DNA of 28,745 bases. Origin: Cudoniella acicularis. Lineage: Eukaryota > Ascomycota > Leotiomycetes > Helotiales > Helotiaceae. A model generated the notes under the pieces. It ran no database searches. It was not told the origin of the DNA and saw only the letters and a program-made list of their open reading frames with translations. Positions 11,913-20,836 of this stretch are shown one piece after another (positions within the stretch are counted from its first letter, which is position 1; each line of letters begins with the position of its first letter). The stretch covers positions 1 through 28,745 of the forward strand of contig JAAMPI010000664.1 of the NCBI GenBank assembly GCA_013054445.1. The letters run 5' to 3'. The position numbers were made by a program, and so were the translations under genes.

Positions 11913-13287
11913 TCAGAGAAGTTCCAGAAGGCCACACTTGGCTTTGGGAAACAATAACAGCTCCTGGATAAGCTCATTCTCACCATGATATCTCTCCAAG
12001 AATATACAAGTGGCTTGACACTCCAAATTTGCTCGTCGTTCGAGCCACCAAACGGACTTGCAAACCATTGCGTACCAATAAGCCAAAAGTAATAGCGCGC
12101 GAGCATCCTTTGACTCGATTAATGCCTTGAATCTGGGTTCCATTCTTCCAACGAAAGGGAGAAAACGAACGATAGAAGCGCGATCGCATTCCACGTTCAG
12201 GAGAAACAATGGCACCAGTATCTTGATGGCGGATAAGTAAGGGTTGTTTTGCGGTGTGGAAGAATCGTCCAGCTCAAATAATTGCAGGAACAAGGGAGGC
12301 ATATCGGACAATGTTGGCGGCGAGGTGTTGTTAGCGGCCTTATAGGAAACGTCGACTTTATGGAACATGCTATCCGGACGCGATGGCTGCGTAAGATCGT
12401 ATATGACCGACTTCAGTTCACTCATCGTAATCCATTCGAGGTCAGAAGGCTCTGGCGATTTCAATGGCCATGCTTCTTCCACGCTCGATACTTCTATCCA
12501 AGAAAATGCAGCGAGTCCAAGGAGAGCAGCAGTGGCCCATACAGCATCCCTATCCTCCGGTCTTATTGGCTCTGATAATGTTTTGTTCAACAATGCGGCA
12601 GCGCGAGACAAATGGTAGATCTCCGTTGTGGTCTTTGTTGAGTTTTGGTGAGCGGGAGCAGACAGAATTCGATCATGAGCTGCTGTAACGGTTTGAACAA
12701 CATGCATGAGGTAAGGATGCTGTTTTTTTTTTTACTCAGCCATGTTTTAACCAACAGATCAGGGGTTTCTTACGGAATAAGCCAGTTCGAGGGTCACATT
12801 TCGGAACAGATTCGGGCCCTCTTGGGGTCCTATAGAAAGAACGGTTCTCCTATAGAATTTGTGAAGTCTATCGTGACACGACCTATCAAAGTTGAATCCG
12901 GAATATTTCTCTGAGGATGTCGACCAGAGAAGAGAACCAGTAGGATCAATAGGGCGAGGAATAGTGGGATTGACGACCCACCCCCTTTCTGGCCCGTTCC
13001 GAATGCTTGCGGTCCGACCAACAGAGAGTTCGAGGTCTGCAGTAGTGGCAGGGTTGTAATTGCAAGCCACTCCAAAAGACAAACACTTCTTGCATTCAGG
13101 CCTAGCTTCGTCACACTGGAGATGGAGTTAGCAGCGTTACCATGCACTTACAAATACCGGTAGGGCTGATATTTCTCACTTTGACTCGACGCAGCTTGCA
13201 GTTTCGGCAGCCTAGCCTTGACTTGCGGTGTGTTTTCCTCTTCCGGTTGTCTTGAGTGTCAACGATGCCATTTACAGGCAAGGTCAT
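11913..13287 (-). CDS. Zn2Cys6 transcription factor of the sterol-uptake-control-like (UPC2-like) type
   Basis: The reading starts at ATG 13287-13285. Exons are 13287-13180, 13115-12774 and 12719-11913; introns are 13116-13179 (64 nt, with CTAAC) and 12720-12773 (54 nt). The product is about 418 residues. The spliced N-terminus has the C-x2-C-x6-C-x6-C-x2-C-x6-C cluster, with the first intron falling exactly before the third Cys. It is preceded by a basic stretch (NRKRKTHRKSR). The block TLELAYS-HPYLMHVVQ, created by the second splice, and AVWATAALLGLAAFSWIE are typical of the fungal group annotated as sterol uptake control proteins. That label is by similarity only; many members have other targets. 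The gene is divergent from the dehydrogenase at 14045 across a 757-base spacer and convergent with the CorA-like gene. No lesion is seen. Confidence 0.82.
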
Positions 13288-14044
13288 TGTGCTGAGAGGT
13301 TTTTGGTGAAATGGGTTATGGCTAGCTAAGAAAGGACAGAAAGTGGCTCATAAAAAACTCCGTACTTGCTAGCATGAGATGAAGTGTCTGAACAAAAAAA
13401 GGACGAACGAGGCCCACGAAGGTGACAAAATAGGCGATGCTGTCGATTTGAAAGAGTGAGCGCCACGGTGGGGCACATGATGGGCATCTATTGGCTGCCA
13501 CATACGTAAATAGATGAGATCTGTAGGGATGGCAGACACGCTAACCTCAAGTCGTATTCATTTCACGCTAGCCAGGGATGGCTTAACATCTGACGATAAT
13601 CCCCCTTTCTCTTCATGCTGCCGGTACCATATATCTTTCCGCAATCCCACATCCGAGGCACGTTCGTATATTTCAAGCACACCTTGCAACACGAACAACT
13701 GTTTCGAGCGGTAGGACTTGAATGCCCCCAAGGAGTTAACGGAGTCAACGGGGAGCCGCGGGCGTGAGTGTTTATGTCCGGGAAATGGAGAGGGAAAACC
13801 AGAGATTTTCTGTTCCGAAGGCATTCCTGTTCGCATCGGGAACACTATGTACTCTCTCCTATTTCCATATATAAAGCCTGCCCGTTAGACTATCCAAGTG
13901 GAGGGGTATCAAGCAACCCAGCTGGAATTGTCTCTTGAAGTTAAGACTCTTTTACCCAAACTCCATTTCCTCTCAAGACAAACCCCACCCCACAACTCCT
14001 CAATCAAAGCATTGGACTTCCAGTTGTTTTTGCCTCCAATCACT
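13288..14044. promoter_or_regulatory. Divergent promoter between regulator and dehydrogenase
   Basis: This spacer separates the start codons of a UPC2-like regulator (-) and a dehydrogenase (+). A TATATAAA box at 13868-13875 serves the dehydrogenase side and predicts a transcript start near 13900. TCGTAT occurs at 13552-13557 and within TCGTATA at 13664-13670, on the same strand. TCGTATA is the sterol regulatory element bound by Upc2/Ecm22 in yeast, so regulation by the neighbouring gene product is conceivable. Short motifs like this also occur by chance. Confidence 0.4.
13868..13875 (+). promoter_or_regulatory. TATA box of the dehydrogenase gene
   Basis: TATATAAA lies 170 bases upstream of the chosen ATG at 14045 and only 23 bases before an alternative in-frame ATG at 13898. 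With the usual TATA-to-start distance, transcription would begin at or after 13898. This favours the downstream ATG. Confidence 0.5.
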
Positions 14045-15190
14045 ATGTCTTCTTCAAGCAATGTCTCTCCACTTCCTTCCACCTTCAAAGGCCTCTTTTG
14101 CGCTGCAGCTGGGCAACCTCTTGCTTCGAAAGATGTCGCAATGCCAGATGCCATCCCAGGCACCGTCATTGTCCGGGTTCTCTCCTTCATTGCTGAGAAG
14201 ATAATGTCAAACCTTCTCGCTGGAGGGACAGGCCTTCACTCGCCATTTCCTTTCGTTCCCGGTGGCCGAGCAATTGGTCGCATCGCAGCTATTGGAACTG
14301 ACACAACAACTCTTCAAGCTGGCCAGCTCGTCTTGATCGACCCCTTCGTCCTCGGTCGTGATAATCCAGATGTCAAAATCATGTGGGGAGCCGGAGTTTT
14401 TGGTTCTGAACCCCAGCCGATCAAATTAATTACGGATTCTTGGCGTGACGGAGTATTCGCGGAATACAGCAGAGCTCCTCTCGAGAATTGCTACGCATTG
14501 AATGAGAAGTTGTTGTTGGGAAGTCCTACCGATGGAGGATTCGGCTACTCTGTTGGTGATCTCGCAGTTCTTCCTCGACATGCCGTCGCAATTGGAGGTC
14601 TCCGTAGCATCAATCTTCAGCCTGGGGAGACGATCATCGTGGCACCGGCCACTGGTATATTCAGCGGGGCCTGTGTGGAGATCGCATCAGCGATGGGGGC
14701 TCACGTCATCGCCGTTGGCCGAAACCTGAAAGCTTTGGAGACCATTGCCGCCGCAAATCCAAGAGTTGATATCATTCAACTTAAAGGCGATGCTAAGGAG
14801 GACCTCGCCAGTCTTCAGAAGTTTGGCCAAATCGACGCCTACATTGATATTTCACCTCCTTTCGCGAATGAATCAACTCATGTTCGAACCTGCATGATGG
14901 CACTTAAACGATATAACGCCAGAGTTTCATTAATGGGATTCATTCAGAAAGATATCCCGCTGCCATACATGATGGCTGTTGGGAAGAACATTACGATTGT
15001 GGGAAAGTACATGTATGAAAGGGAGGATGTCCGTGCTCTCATCAGACTTACGGAAACGGGGTTGTTGAAGCTTGGGAAAAGCGGTGGGCGTGAAATTCTG
15101 GCAAAGTTTACACTTGACGATTTTGAGAAGGCTTTTGAACTTGCGCAACAGACCAATGATGCTAGTAAGATCGTGCTGATTGAGCCATAA
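14045..15190 (+). CDS. Zinc-independent medium-chain dehydrogenase/reductase (quinone-reductase-like)
   Basis: A single exon of 381 residues from ATG 14045 (MSSSSNVSPLPSTFKG). The frame is open from 13898, but the extra 49 residues lack family resemblance and the TATA box position argues for 14045. The N-terminal half is a GroES-like fold: PGTVIVRVL, then FPFVPGGRAIGRIAAIG, then GQLVLIDPFV. The Rossmann half has VAPATGIFSGACVEIASAMG followed by HVIAVGR, the position of the Ala/Gly-rich nucleotide loop and of the residue that favours NADP(H). The GHE and four-Cys zinc motifs of classical alcohol dehydrogenases are absent, so it is a zinc-free MDR that probably acts in the cytosol on a carbonyl or enone substrate. 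The substrate cannot be deduced. Divergence from a Zn2Cys6 regulator suggests a regulator/target pair. Confidence 0.85.
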   Translation: MSSSSNVSPLPSTFKGLFCAAAGQPLASKDVAMPDAIPGTVIVRVLSFIAEKIMSNLLAGGTGLHSPFPFVPGGRAIGRIAAIGTDTTTLQAGQLVLIDPFVLGRDNPDVKIMWGAGVFGSEPQPIKLITDSWRDGVFAEYSRAPLENCYALNEKLLLGSPTDGGFGYSVGDLAVLPRHAVAIGGLRSINLQPGETIIVAPATGIFSGACVEIASAMGAHVIAVGRNLKALETIAAANPRVDIIQLKGDAKEDLASLQKFGQIDAYIDISPPFANESTHVRTCMMALKRYNARVSLMGFIQKDIPLPYMMAVGKNITIVGKYMYEREDVRALIRLTETGLLKLGKSGGREILAKFTLDDFEKAFELAQQTNDASKIVLIEP

Positions 15191-16549
15191 GGTTCAAATC
15201 AAGGCATCGAGCACGGGATCTTGAATTCAAGAAGCCTTAGTTGTTCACAACATGCTCTTTCAATTTAGAGCTAAATACCTTTCCATGACATCTTCATGAA
15301 ATAGAGTATTTTCCGAACTTTTCTCGCTACTTTGCATTTTTGTCCCTGGAAGATCAACGGTTACAGATGAATGATTCCGAATGTTGCTTAAGTATAGTCC
15401 AAATTCATCTCACACTTTCAGAAGATTTCTCCTGGACTGAGGAGAGTGATGCCGTCCAGCAATTGAAATACGCGGTATACTCTGTAGTGTGCAAACACTT
15501 CAAAACATAAAAACCGCAAAAGAAAGACAAACAAGCTTCAAGACTCTTTTTCTAATATGAGAGGGACCACAACACTTATCGCAAACACTTCTGTCAGGCC
15601 TATTGAGGGGGCACCGGAGTGGTGGGAATTTCGAATTCGATCACGTGCCCTGTCTCCTTCAGGGCTACGAAATTCGGTCACTGAGCAATACTAGTTCAAT
15701 TCTTCAGCAGAATAAAAATCCAAAAATTTCTTGCAGGTCGTTAATGCGAAAACTGTACGGCAATGAAATTATGTTGCGATAATGAGGCGTCCTGGGGTAT
15801 CGCCATCTATTCGCGACAACAGTTTGTTCGAACTTCCTTCGGTTGCGACAGTTACTACTCAGATTTCTACAGATTTCAAAACCAAATATTTCCAGCACAG
15901 AATCAACTCCAATCGCCAGTCACTGACGAGCTGTACATCACTAGGAGAGCGCAACTAAGCTAGCTCTGTAGAAACAAGGATCAATAACCTCAATGCAATG
16001 ACTGTCACCCAAGTGCCGCCAGGGCAGGTAGGATTTTACCATTTTCAGCAGGAAACTTAATTTAATTTGAGCCACCGTGACCTGTCCGTTTGGAACAAAA
16101 GAAAAATAGAAAATTATTCCAACCAGTTGCAAAGAGGATAATAAACTCTACCCGCCTCTCGAGATGGGTTTTTCATTTTGTAAATAGGAGAAAAAACAGT
16201 CAAGCGGCTCCATTCCGAAACTTCAGGGCAAGTCGTCTCCAAAATTGATCGACCTGGCCACTAACCTTTGTCCTTCACCCGTGACTCATGTACTGTACAT
16301 CATTAGGTCGAAGTAAATCAAGGTCGTTGGCAAAAGCGAGATAAAGTACGAAGATGTTTGATAGAACATGGCAAGATCCGACGTCGAGATAGGTTGGGCG
16401 GGACCAGCTCTGATGGAGATGTGCCGGTGCTCTGCCATACGATGAGATTGTTGTGCGACATCTTATTGCTAGGCTGGAGGCGTAGAAAGAAGATATTGGC
16501 ATTTCTGGGCCTTGTGGTTGTAGAGATCTGGATTCTAGTGATCTGAGTT

Positions 16550-17023
16550 TTAGAAATGGTGGCAAGTTTTCGGTGAGCCTCGACTCTCCAGCTGCAGTTC
16601 CCCGAATTTCTTTCCCAGACACAACGTCAGCTGCTCATGATTTCTGTAGCCGGCATCGAATTTCGACACAATTCTCGCATTGATACGAGGAAAGAAGATA
16701 CGAGGTTGGAATTTTTGAAATAGTGTGTCGTTTTGCGTCGTGTGAGAATTGTGAAGATGGAAGGCTGCAAAGCAGCGGAACCCTCGGAAAAACTTCGGTC
16801 TTTTCCCGCCATCCTCTTCTACCGCGACCAAGCCAACCTTTTCTGCAGCTGCCAAAACAGCACATCGCCATTTCCCGGCATGTCTTGATTGTATGAAGAG
16901 CAAAATGTTGCTACAATGACTCCCCGTCGAGGTCATACCTAGTGCTACGGACGAGGCTTGGTGATATTCCTTAGGGAATGTGTCCACAACATCGGTCCCA
17001 TTGCTCAGGCCCGGCCACGGCAT
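16550..17023 (-). CDS. Unrecognised 157-codon open frame
   Basis: This is the longest open frame between 15.2 and 18.0 kb, beginning MPWPGLSNGTDVVDTFPKEY. The first 40 codons look protein-like; the rest is rich in Cys, His and Arg with no domain I recognise, and may be chance. Upstream in the same direction, a short stretch (LADGPFKSYGTT) could be a preceding piece. Treat it as doubtful; it may be a remnant together with 17501-17704. Confidence 0.15.
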   Translation of the reverse strand: MPWPGLSNGTDVVDTFPKEYHQASSVALGMTSTGSHCSNILLFIQSRHAGKWRCAVLAAAEKVGLVAVEEDGGKRPKFFRGFRCFAAFHLHNSHTTQNDTLFQKFQPRIFFPRINARIVSKFDAGYRNHEQLTLCLGKKFGELQLESRGSPKTCHHF

Positions 17024-17500
17024 TGTTGTGCCGTACGATTTAAAGGGTCCATCTGCAAGTACCCTCTACCTCATCCAGACTCCTTGCTGACGAAGTGGTC
17101 AAGAATGGTCAAACAAGGTCCGTTGCCCAGTGGTGACTGGCTCAAGATAGCCCCTCAGCGAATTTCGTCCAAATTTCTCAAGCTCAACCTTCCTCCCTTC
17201 AAAACTTCGCCCGAACACGATTGAATCAATTGATTTATGCCATACATATATTAGAGAACAGGGGATGTCGGGGGCGGTGGCCAAGGTGCGCCGTAGGATT
17301 GTTGGCAGCTTGCAGGTGCCTGGCAGCCAAGATGATGCGAGATCAAGATCTCTCTTTGCATTTCCTGGGCCATACCTTCAGATGGTGTGATCTACACCGC
17401 CGTATGTTTTTTCAGTGCATCAACTTCGAATCTTTCCTTCGGCAGTCGATGTCCTGCGCCCACCCGCATGCCGTAGCAGTTGATCTATCAAGCTGTTGAA

Positions 17501-17704
17501 CTACTTGTCCTCCACCAACCTCTCTATAAACTTCGTAACCCCCTCAGCATCCCAAGTTTTCCGATACAGAAGGTTTTACAATGGTCGAAGGCGGGCCTTT
17601 GCATAACATATCATAACTGTAGGTTTCGCCGTAGTGTCGACTTGTACAGTTGCCACTGTCGTTGAGCCGCACCCCTCCCTCGCAGAGTTGCGGGGAGTCC
17701 AGAT
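17501..17704 (-). pseudogene. Coding-like fragment with one in-frame stop
   Basis: In one minus-strand frame, 17704-17579 reads a strand-like sequence (VATVQVDTTAKPTVMICYA). An in-frame TAA follows at 17578-17576, and the frame then continues as LYRKTWDAEGVTKFIERLVE to a TAG at 17503-17501. The two halves look like neighbouring parts of one protein C-terminus split by a nonsense codon. I do not recognise the family. It fits the decay seen elsewhere in the window. Confidence 0.25.
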
Positions 17705-18041
17705 TCATGACCCTGCTTTCACGTTCCACTATTCTCCGCTTCAAGAAGAGTCACCAACCTACCTGATCAGTATCAAGTTTCACCACGTGGAACAGGTCTA
17801 CACTGTTGAATCGCACGAGCAAGTTAGAGAGGTGCTACTGCCATAGAAAAAAATAGAAAAAATAAAGATAACCTCACTGCATTCAATGCAAGCCAGTGCA
17901 AAACATTGAATGTCCATGGCTTGATAAATTACAGCAATCTCCCACGCTTCATACAACCACTTTCCTCGGTGCCCTCTCATCTCGCAGATTCAATATTGAC
18001 GAATCTCTTGAATTCCAGCATCAAACCCAGCTGCCAAAAAG

Positions 18042-18725
18042 ATGATCGCCTTCATTCTCAAAGCGTCAGGAATCATATCCCTCTTTCTTGCTAGCGTTCT
18101 CGGCACAGGCTGTCCTGGTGTTAATCAGGCAGCCTTGACTTTGATTGAGAAATTTGAAGGCTTCACTCCTAATGCAGTTCTTACATCTGATGGCACTGCC
18201 ACGTTGGGCTACGGACATAAACAGCTCTGGTTTTATTGCACAGCAAGGGGATGCTGGTATCAAACATGGAACCTCTCTTGGATAACCGAACCTGATGCTG
18301 AAGTACTTTTGGAGCAAGATCTTAAAGTAAGAAACCCATCTCTCATTTCCGCTATTCCCTTCGTCGGTATCTCTCTGTAGCCTCAAGACCACTTCTCGCA
18401 CCCTATCATTGTTACTAATGGCTATAAATAGAACTCCACCGATTGTCTTAACACATATACCAACAATAACATCACGCTCAACGATAATCAATGGGGCGCA
18501 TTGACTTCATGGGCTTTCAGTGTTGGTTGTAATGCCGTCGAGAACTCTGCATTGGTCAAACGCTTGAATGAAGGACAGGATCCAAATACAGTTACGGGGC
18601 AGGAGCTTCCACAGTCGGGCACAGCTACCGGCTCGGCTTCCACTGATCTTGCCAATAGACGGGCAGCTGAGGTTCAGCTATTTCAAACTCCAAGCTCCAA
18701 AGAGGCTCATCCGACATGCCAGTAA
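18042..18725 (+). CDS. Secreted GH24 (phage-type) lysozyme-like protein
   Basis: Exons are 18042-18326 and 18432-18725; the intron 18327-18431 (105 nt, GTAAGA..ATAG) joins EQDLK to NSTDC. The product is 192 residues. It starts with a signal peptide (MIAFILKASGIISLFLASVL), followed by the GH24 core: ALTLIEKFEGF with the catalytic Glu, LGYGH twenty residues after it, a helix EPDAEVLLEQDL, then NQWGALTSWAFSVG and the C-terminal LANRRAAEVQLF. Counting from the Glu as residue 11 in T4 lysozyme numbering, Thr26 and His31 fall in place. The position of the catalytic Asp20 is Thr, with an Asp two residues later. The usual Trp after the ELP motif is also missing. Extra cysteines (FYCTARGC) suggest disulfides. 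The family cleaves peptidoglycan, so an extracellular antibacterial or nutritional role is likely if active. Confidence 0.82.
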
Positions 18726-19637
18726 CGAACATCGTGTATGAAGTAAGGTAAGCCGAATTGAACGCCAAACCGTTTTCTTGCTAATACTATAATAGATGAC
18801 ACAGACCTATTATATTTTATGATAGATTCTGTTGATTTCTTGGTCACTTCGGAACATCTCCAACACCTCATGAGTCATGATTTTCTCAGATTTTTCTGCG
18901 CTTGGGTCTTAGGTCAATGCAATATCAATGTCTCTTCAATATCCTTCGCAAACCTAGTGATTTATTTGCATCATCTGCGTATTTTTTAACTCCAACCCTT
19001 TCATAGTAAGATTAAAAATGGTATTTTATTAACTATATACTTTCCCAACTCATTCTTAGTCGTCCTTGTCTCTGTTTTCCTGTCTGATTCCCTCTAGTTT
19101 TTCCTCAATGGCCTTCGTCCTTTTTAAGATACTTTTTGATGACCTCCTCAAGCCTATGGCTAGCCGCTAGCTCAGCGCACAATTTCCCGACTCACTTCTC
19201 CACGGTTGGATATCATCCATACCCACCATCTCATCCTCTGATCTTAAAATTCCACGAAACTCTAATATTATTGTTTTAAAAGTGAGACACTTTTCAAAAC
19301 ATTTATTTCTCTAACATCAGTTGTGGTCTTTCAATCAGCACCCGGACATAGCGGAGATATTTCAGGTAAACCCGATTCAGCTCCGATCCTTTCAGACTGT
19401 CTAGACGATTCAAGACGGGGAAGTCCCGCTATTGTTCTTCACGAAAGCTGATTCGTCAATGCCTCAGCAGTAATGTGACGGAGTCACGGAGTCTACAAAA
19501 TCCTTCAGCTTTTCACTTATCTCCACTACTTCCGCTTAGCCTTCTACTGTTCCACAATTCATTTATGTGTTTAATTATCTTCCTTTCTTCTAAGCCCTAC
19601 GCTAATTTACTCTAGTAACTTCAAGAGAAGACCTATA
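18726..19637. other. Gene-free stretch before the SDR
   Basis: No coding frame of note. The stretch is AT-rich and pyrimidine-rich; CT-rich tracts near 19500-19620 just upstream of the SDR start codon are typical of fungal promoters. Confidence 0.5.
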
Positions 19638-20437
19638 ATGGACAACTCAGAGAAAACCGTTGTGCTTATTACAGGAAAGTCCTTTTTCACCCAGTGTCTT
19701 CCCCCATTTCTAACATCATTTTCAGGTGCCAACCAAGGCATTGGCTATGAAACAGCCAAAATCCTCATCGAAGAATCCCCCAAATACCACGTCCTCCTCG
19801 GCAGTCGCGACGCCACGAAAGGAGCGGAAGCCGTCGCCACTTTAAAAACACCCGCTCTCAAAGGCACCCTCGAAACCATTCAAATAGATGTCACGGATGA
19901 CGCTTCAGTCGACGCAGCAGCCGAACATGTTTCCTCACAATACGGCCGTCTCGACATCCTCGTCAACAACGCTGGAATCCTTAGCAAGAACCCCATAGCA
20001 CGGGATAACCTCCGCGACGTGCTAGCCGTGAACCTCGTTGGCCCTATGTCCGTCACGGAAGCCTTTCTCCCCCTTCTTCGAAAGTCCACCTCTCCACGAA
20101 TCATCTTCGTCTCTTCAAGTGTCGGTTCTTTAACGTATGCTTCAAACCCTGAATCGAGATATTACAGACCATTAGGGGAGCAATATAGGTCGAGCAAGGC
20201 CGGTCTGAATATGTTGATGAATCAGTATTATGTTAAGTTGAAGCCGGATGGTTTCATGGTTTTTGGGGCGGATCCGGGGTTGGTGGTGAGTAATTTGATG
20301 GATAGAGAGAATCAGAGGGCGAGAGGGGGCGTGGAGGGTCCGGTGGGTGGGGAAAGGATTGCGTGTGTGGGTTAGGGGGGGATAGGGATAAGGATGCTGG
20401 GAGGGTGTGTGCTTTTGATGGGGTTGTGCCCTGGTGA
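19638..20437 (+). pseudogene. Short-chain dehydrogenase/reductase with mutated splice donor and C-terminal frameshift
   Basis: A classical SDR: VVLITG-ANQGIGYETA (the TGxxxGxG nucleotide loop), LGSRD, IDVTD, LDILVNNAG, the catalytic Ser region IIFVSSSVG, and Tyr/Lys in EQYRSSKAG (YxxxK). Exons are 19638-19674 and 19726-20437. The intervening 51 bases end in TTTTCAG with a CTAAC branch site but begin GAAAGT instead of GTAAGT, so the donor is non-canonical. Read through, it adds 17 residues inside the nucleotide-binding loop. Near 20368-20380 the frame breaks: the original frame ends at a TAG (20373-20375), while the conserved tail GRVCAFDGVVPW continues in another frame to TGA 20435-20437. One base missing near GGTTAGGGGGGG would explain it and give about 249 residues. 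It would be a cytosolic NAD(P)-dependent oxidoreductase of unknown substrate if functional. Confidence 0.82.
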
Positions 20438-20836
20438 GGTGGGGTATAGAGATCTGTTTATCGGAAGGGACTAGGGTGGGAGGGGCGAGAGGCTAAAACT
20501 CTATAATCTTTTCTTTTTCAATTTTTATGATTTTTGGGAAATTGCATCCAGTCTTCTGTCTCTATGCTGAAAAAAGGCGGATGAAGCTGAAGCTATGAAC
20601 CTTATGCACATACGTTTAAGAGTAATTAAGTTCTATGAAAAATGCAAAATATGACTGATGTGTCTTATGATAATATTTCTATAGTTTATTGAGCGGAAAA
20701 GAAAAGGGGTTGATAGGGAGGACATTCCACGTGACGGACGCAGGGATCGTTATTGCTCGACGCGACTTCCAAAGCATGCGCGCCCAAGTATCATCAACAC
20801 AATTCACTTGCTTTGCAACCATCACTCGCCCTGCAA
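20438..20836. other. Intergenic stretch between SDR and BTB relic
   Basis: No coding frame that I recognise. A minus-strand frame (20679-20912) is a shadow of the BTB relic start. Confidence 0.4.

Larger units (their letters stand above)
15191..18041. other. Long gene-poor region with coding-like debris
   Basis: There is no intact recognised gene. From 15191 to about 16270 nothing stands out. On the minus strand a 157-codon frame (16550-17023) and a coding-like fragment (17501-17704) are listed separately. The plus frame 17634-17846 overlaps the latter and is unlike any known family. The final 200 bases are the presumed promoter of the GH24 gene. Confidence 0.45.

Noticed and set aside
12282..12914. 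Several plus-strand frames within the second regulator
   Set aside because: They are antisense to a gene with a clear zinc cluster and two well-placed introns.
13898..14044. Upstream in-frame ATG giving a 430-residue dehydrogenase
   Set aside because: The extra 49 residues do not resemble the family and the ATG lies only 23 bases after the TATA box, about where transcription would start.
9172..18725. A secondary-metabolite or antibacterial gene cluster spanning CorA-like, regulator, dehydrogenase and GH24
   Set aside because: There is no backbone enzyme (PKS, NRPS, terpene synthase) or transporter of the usual type, and the genes are separated by long empty stretches.
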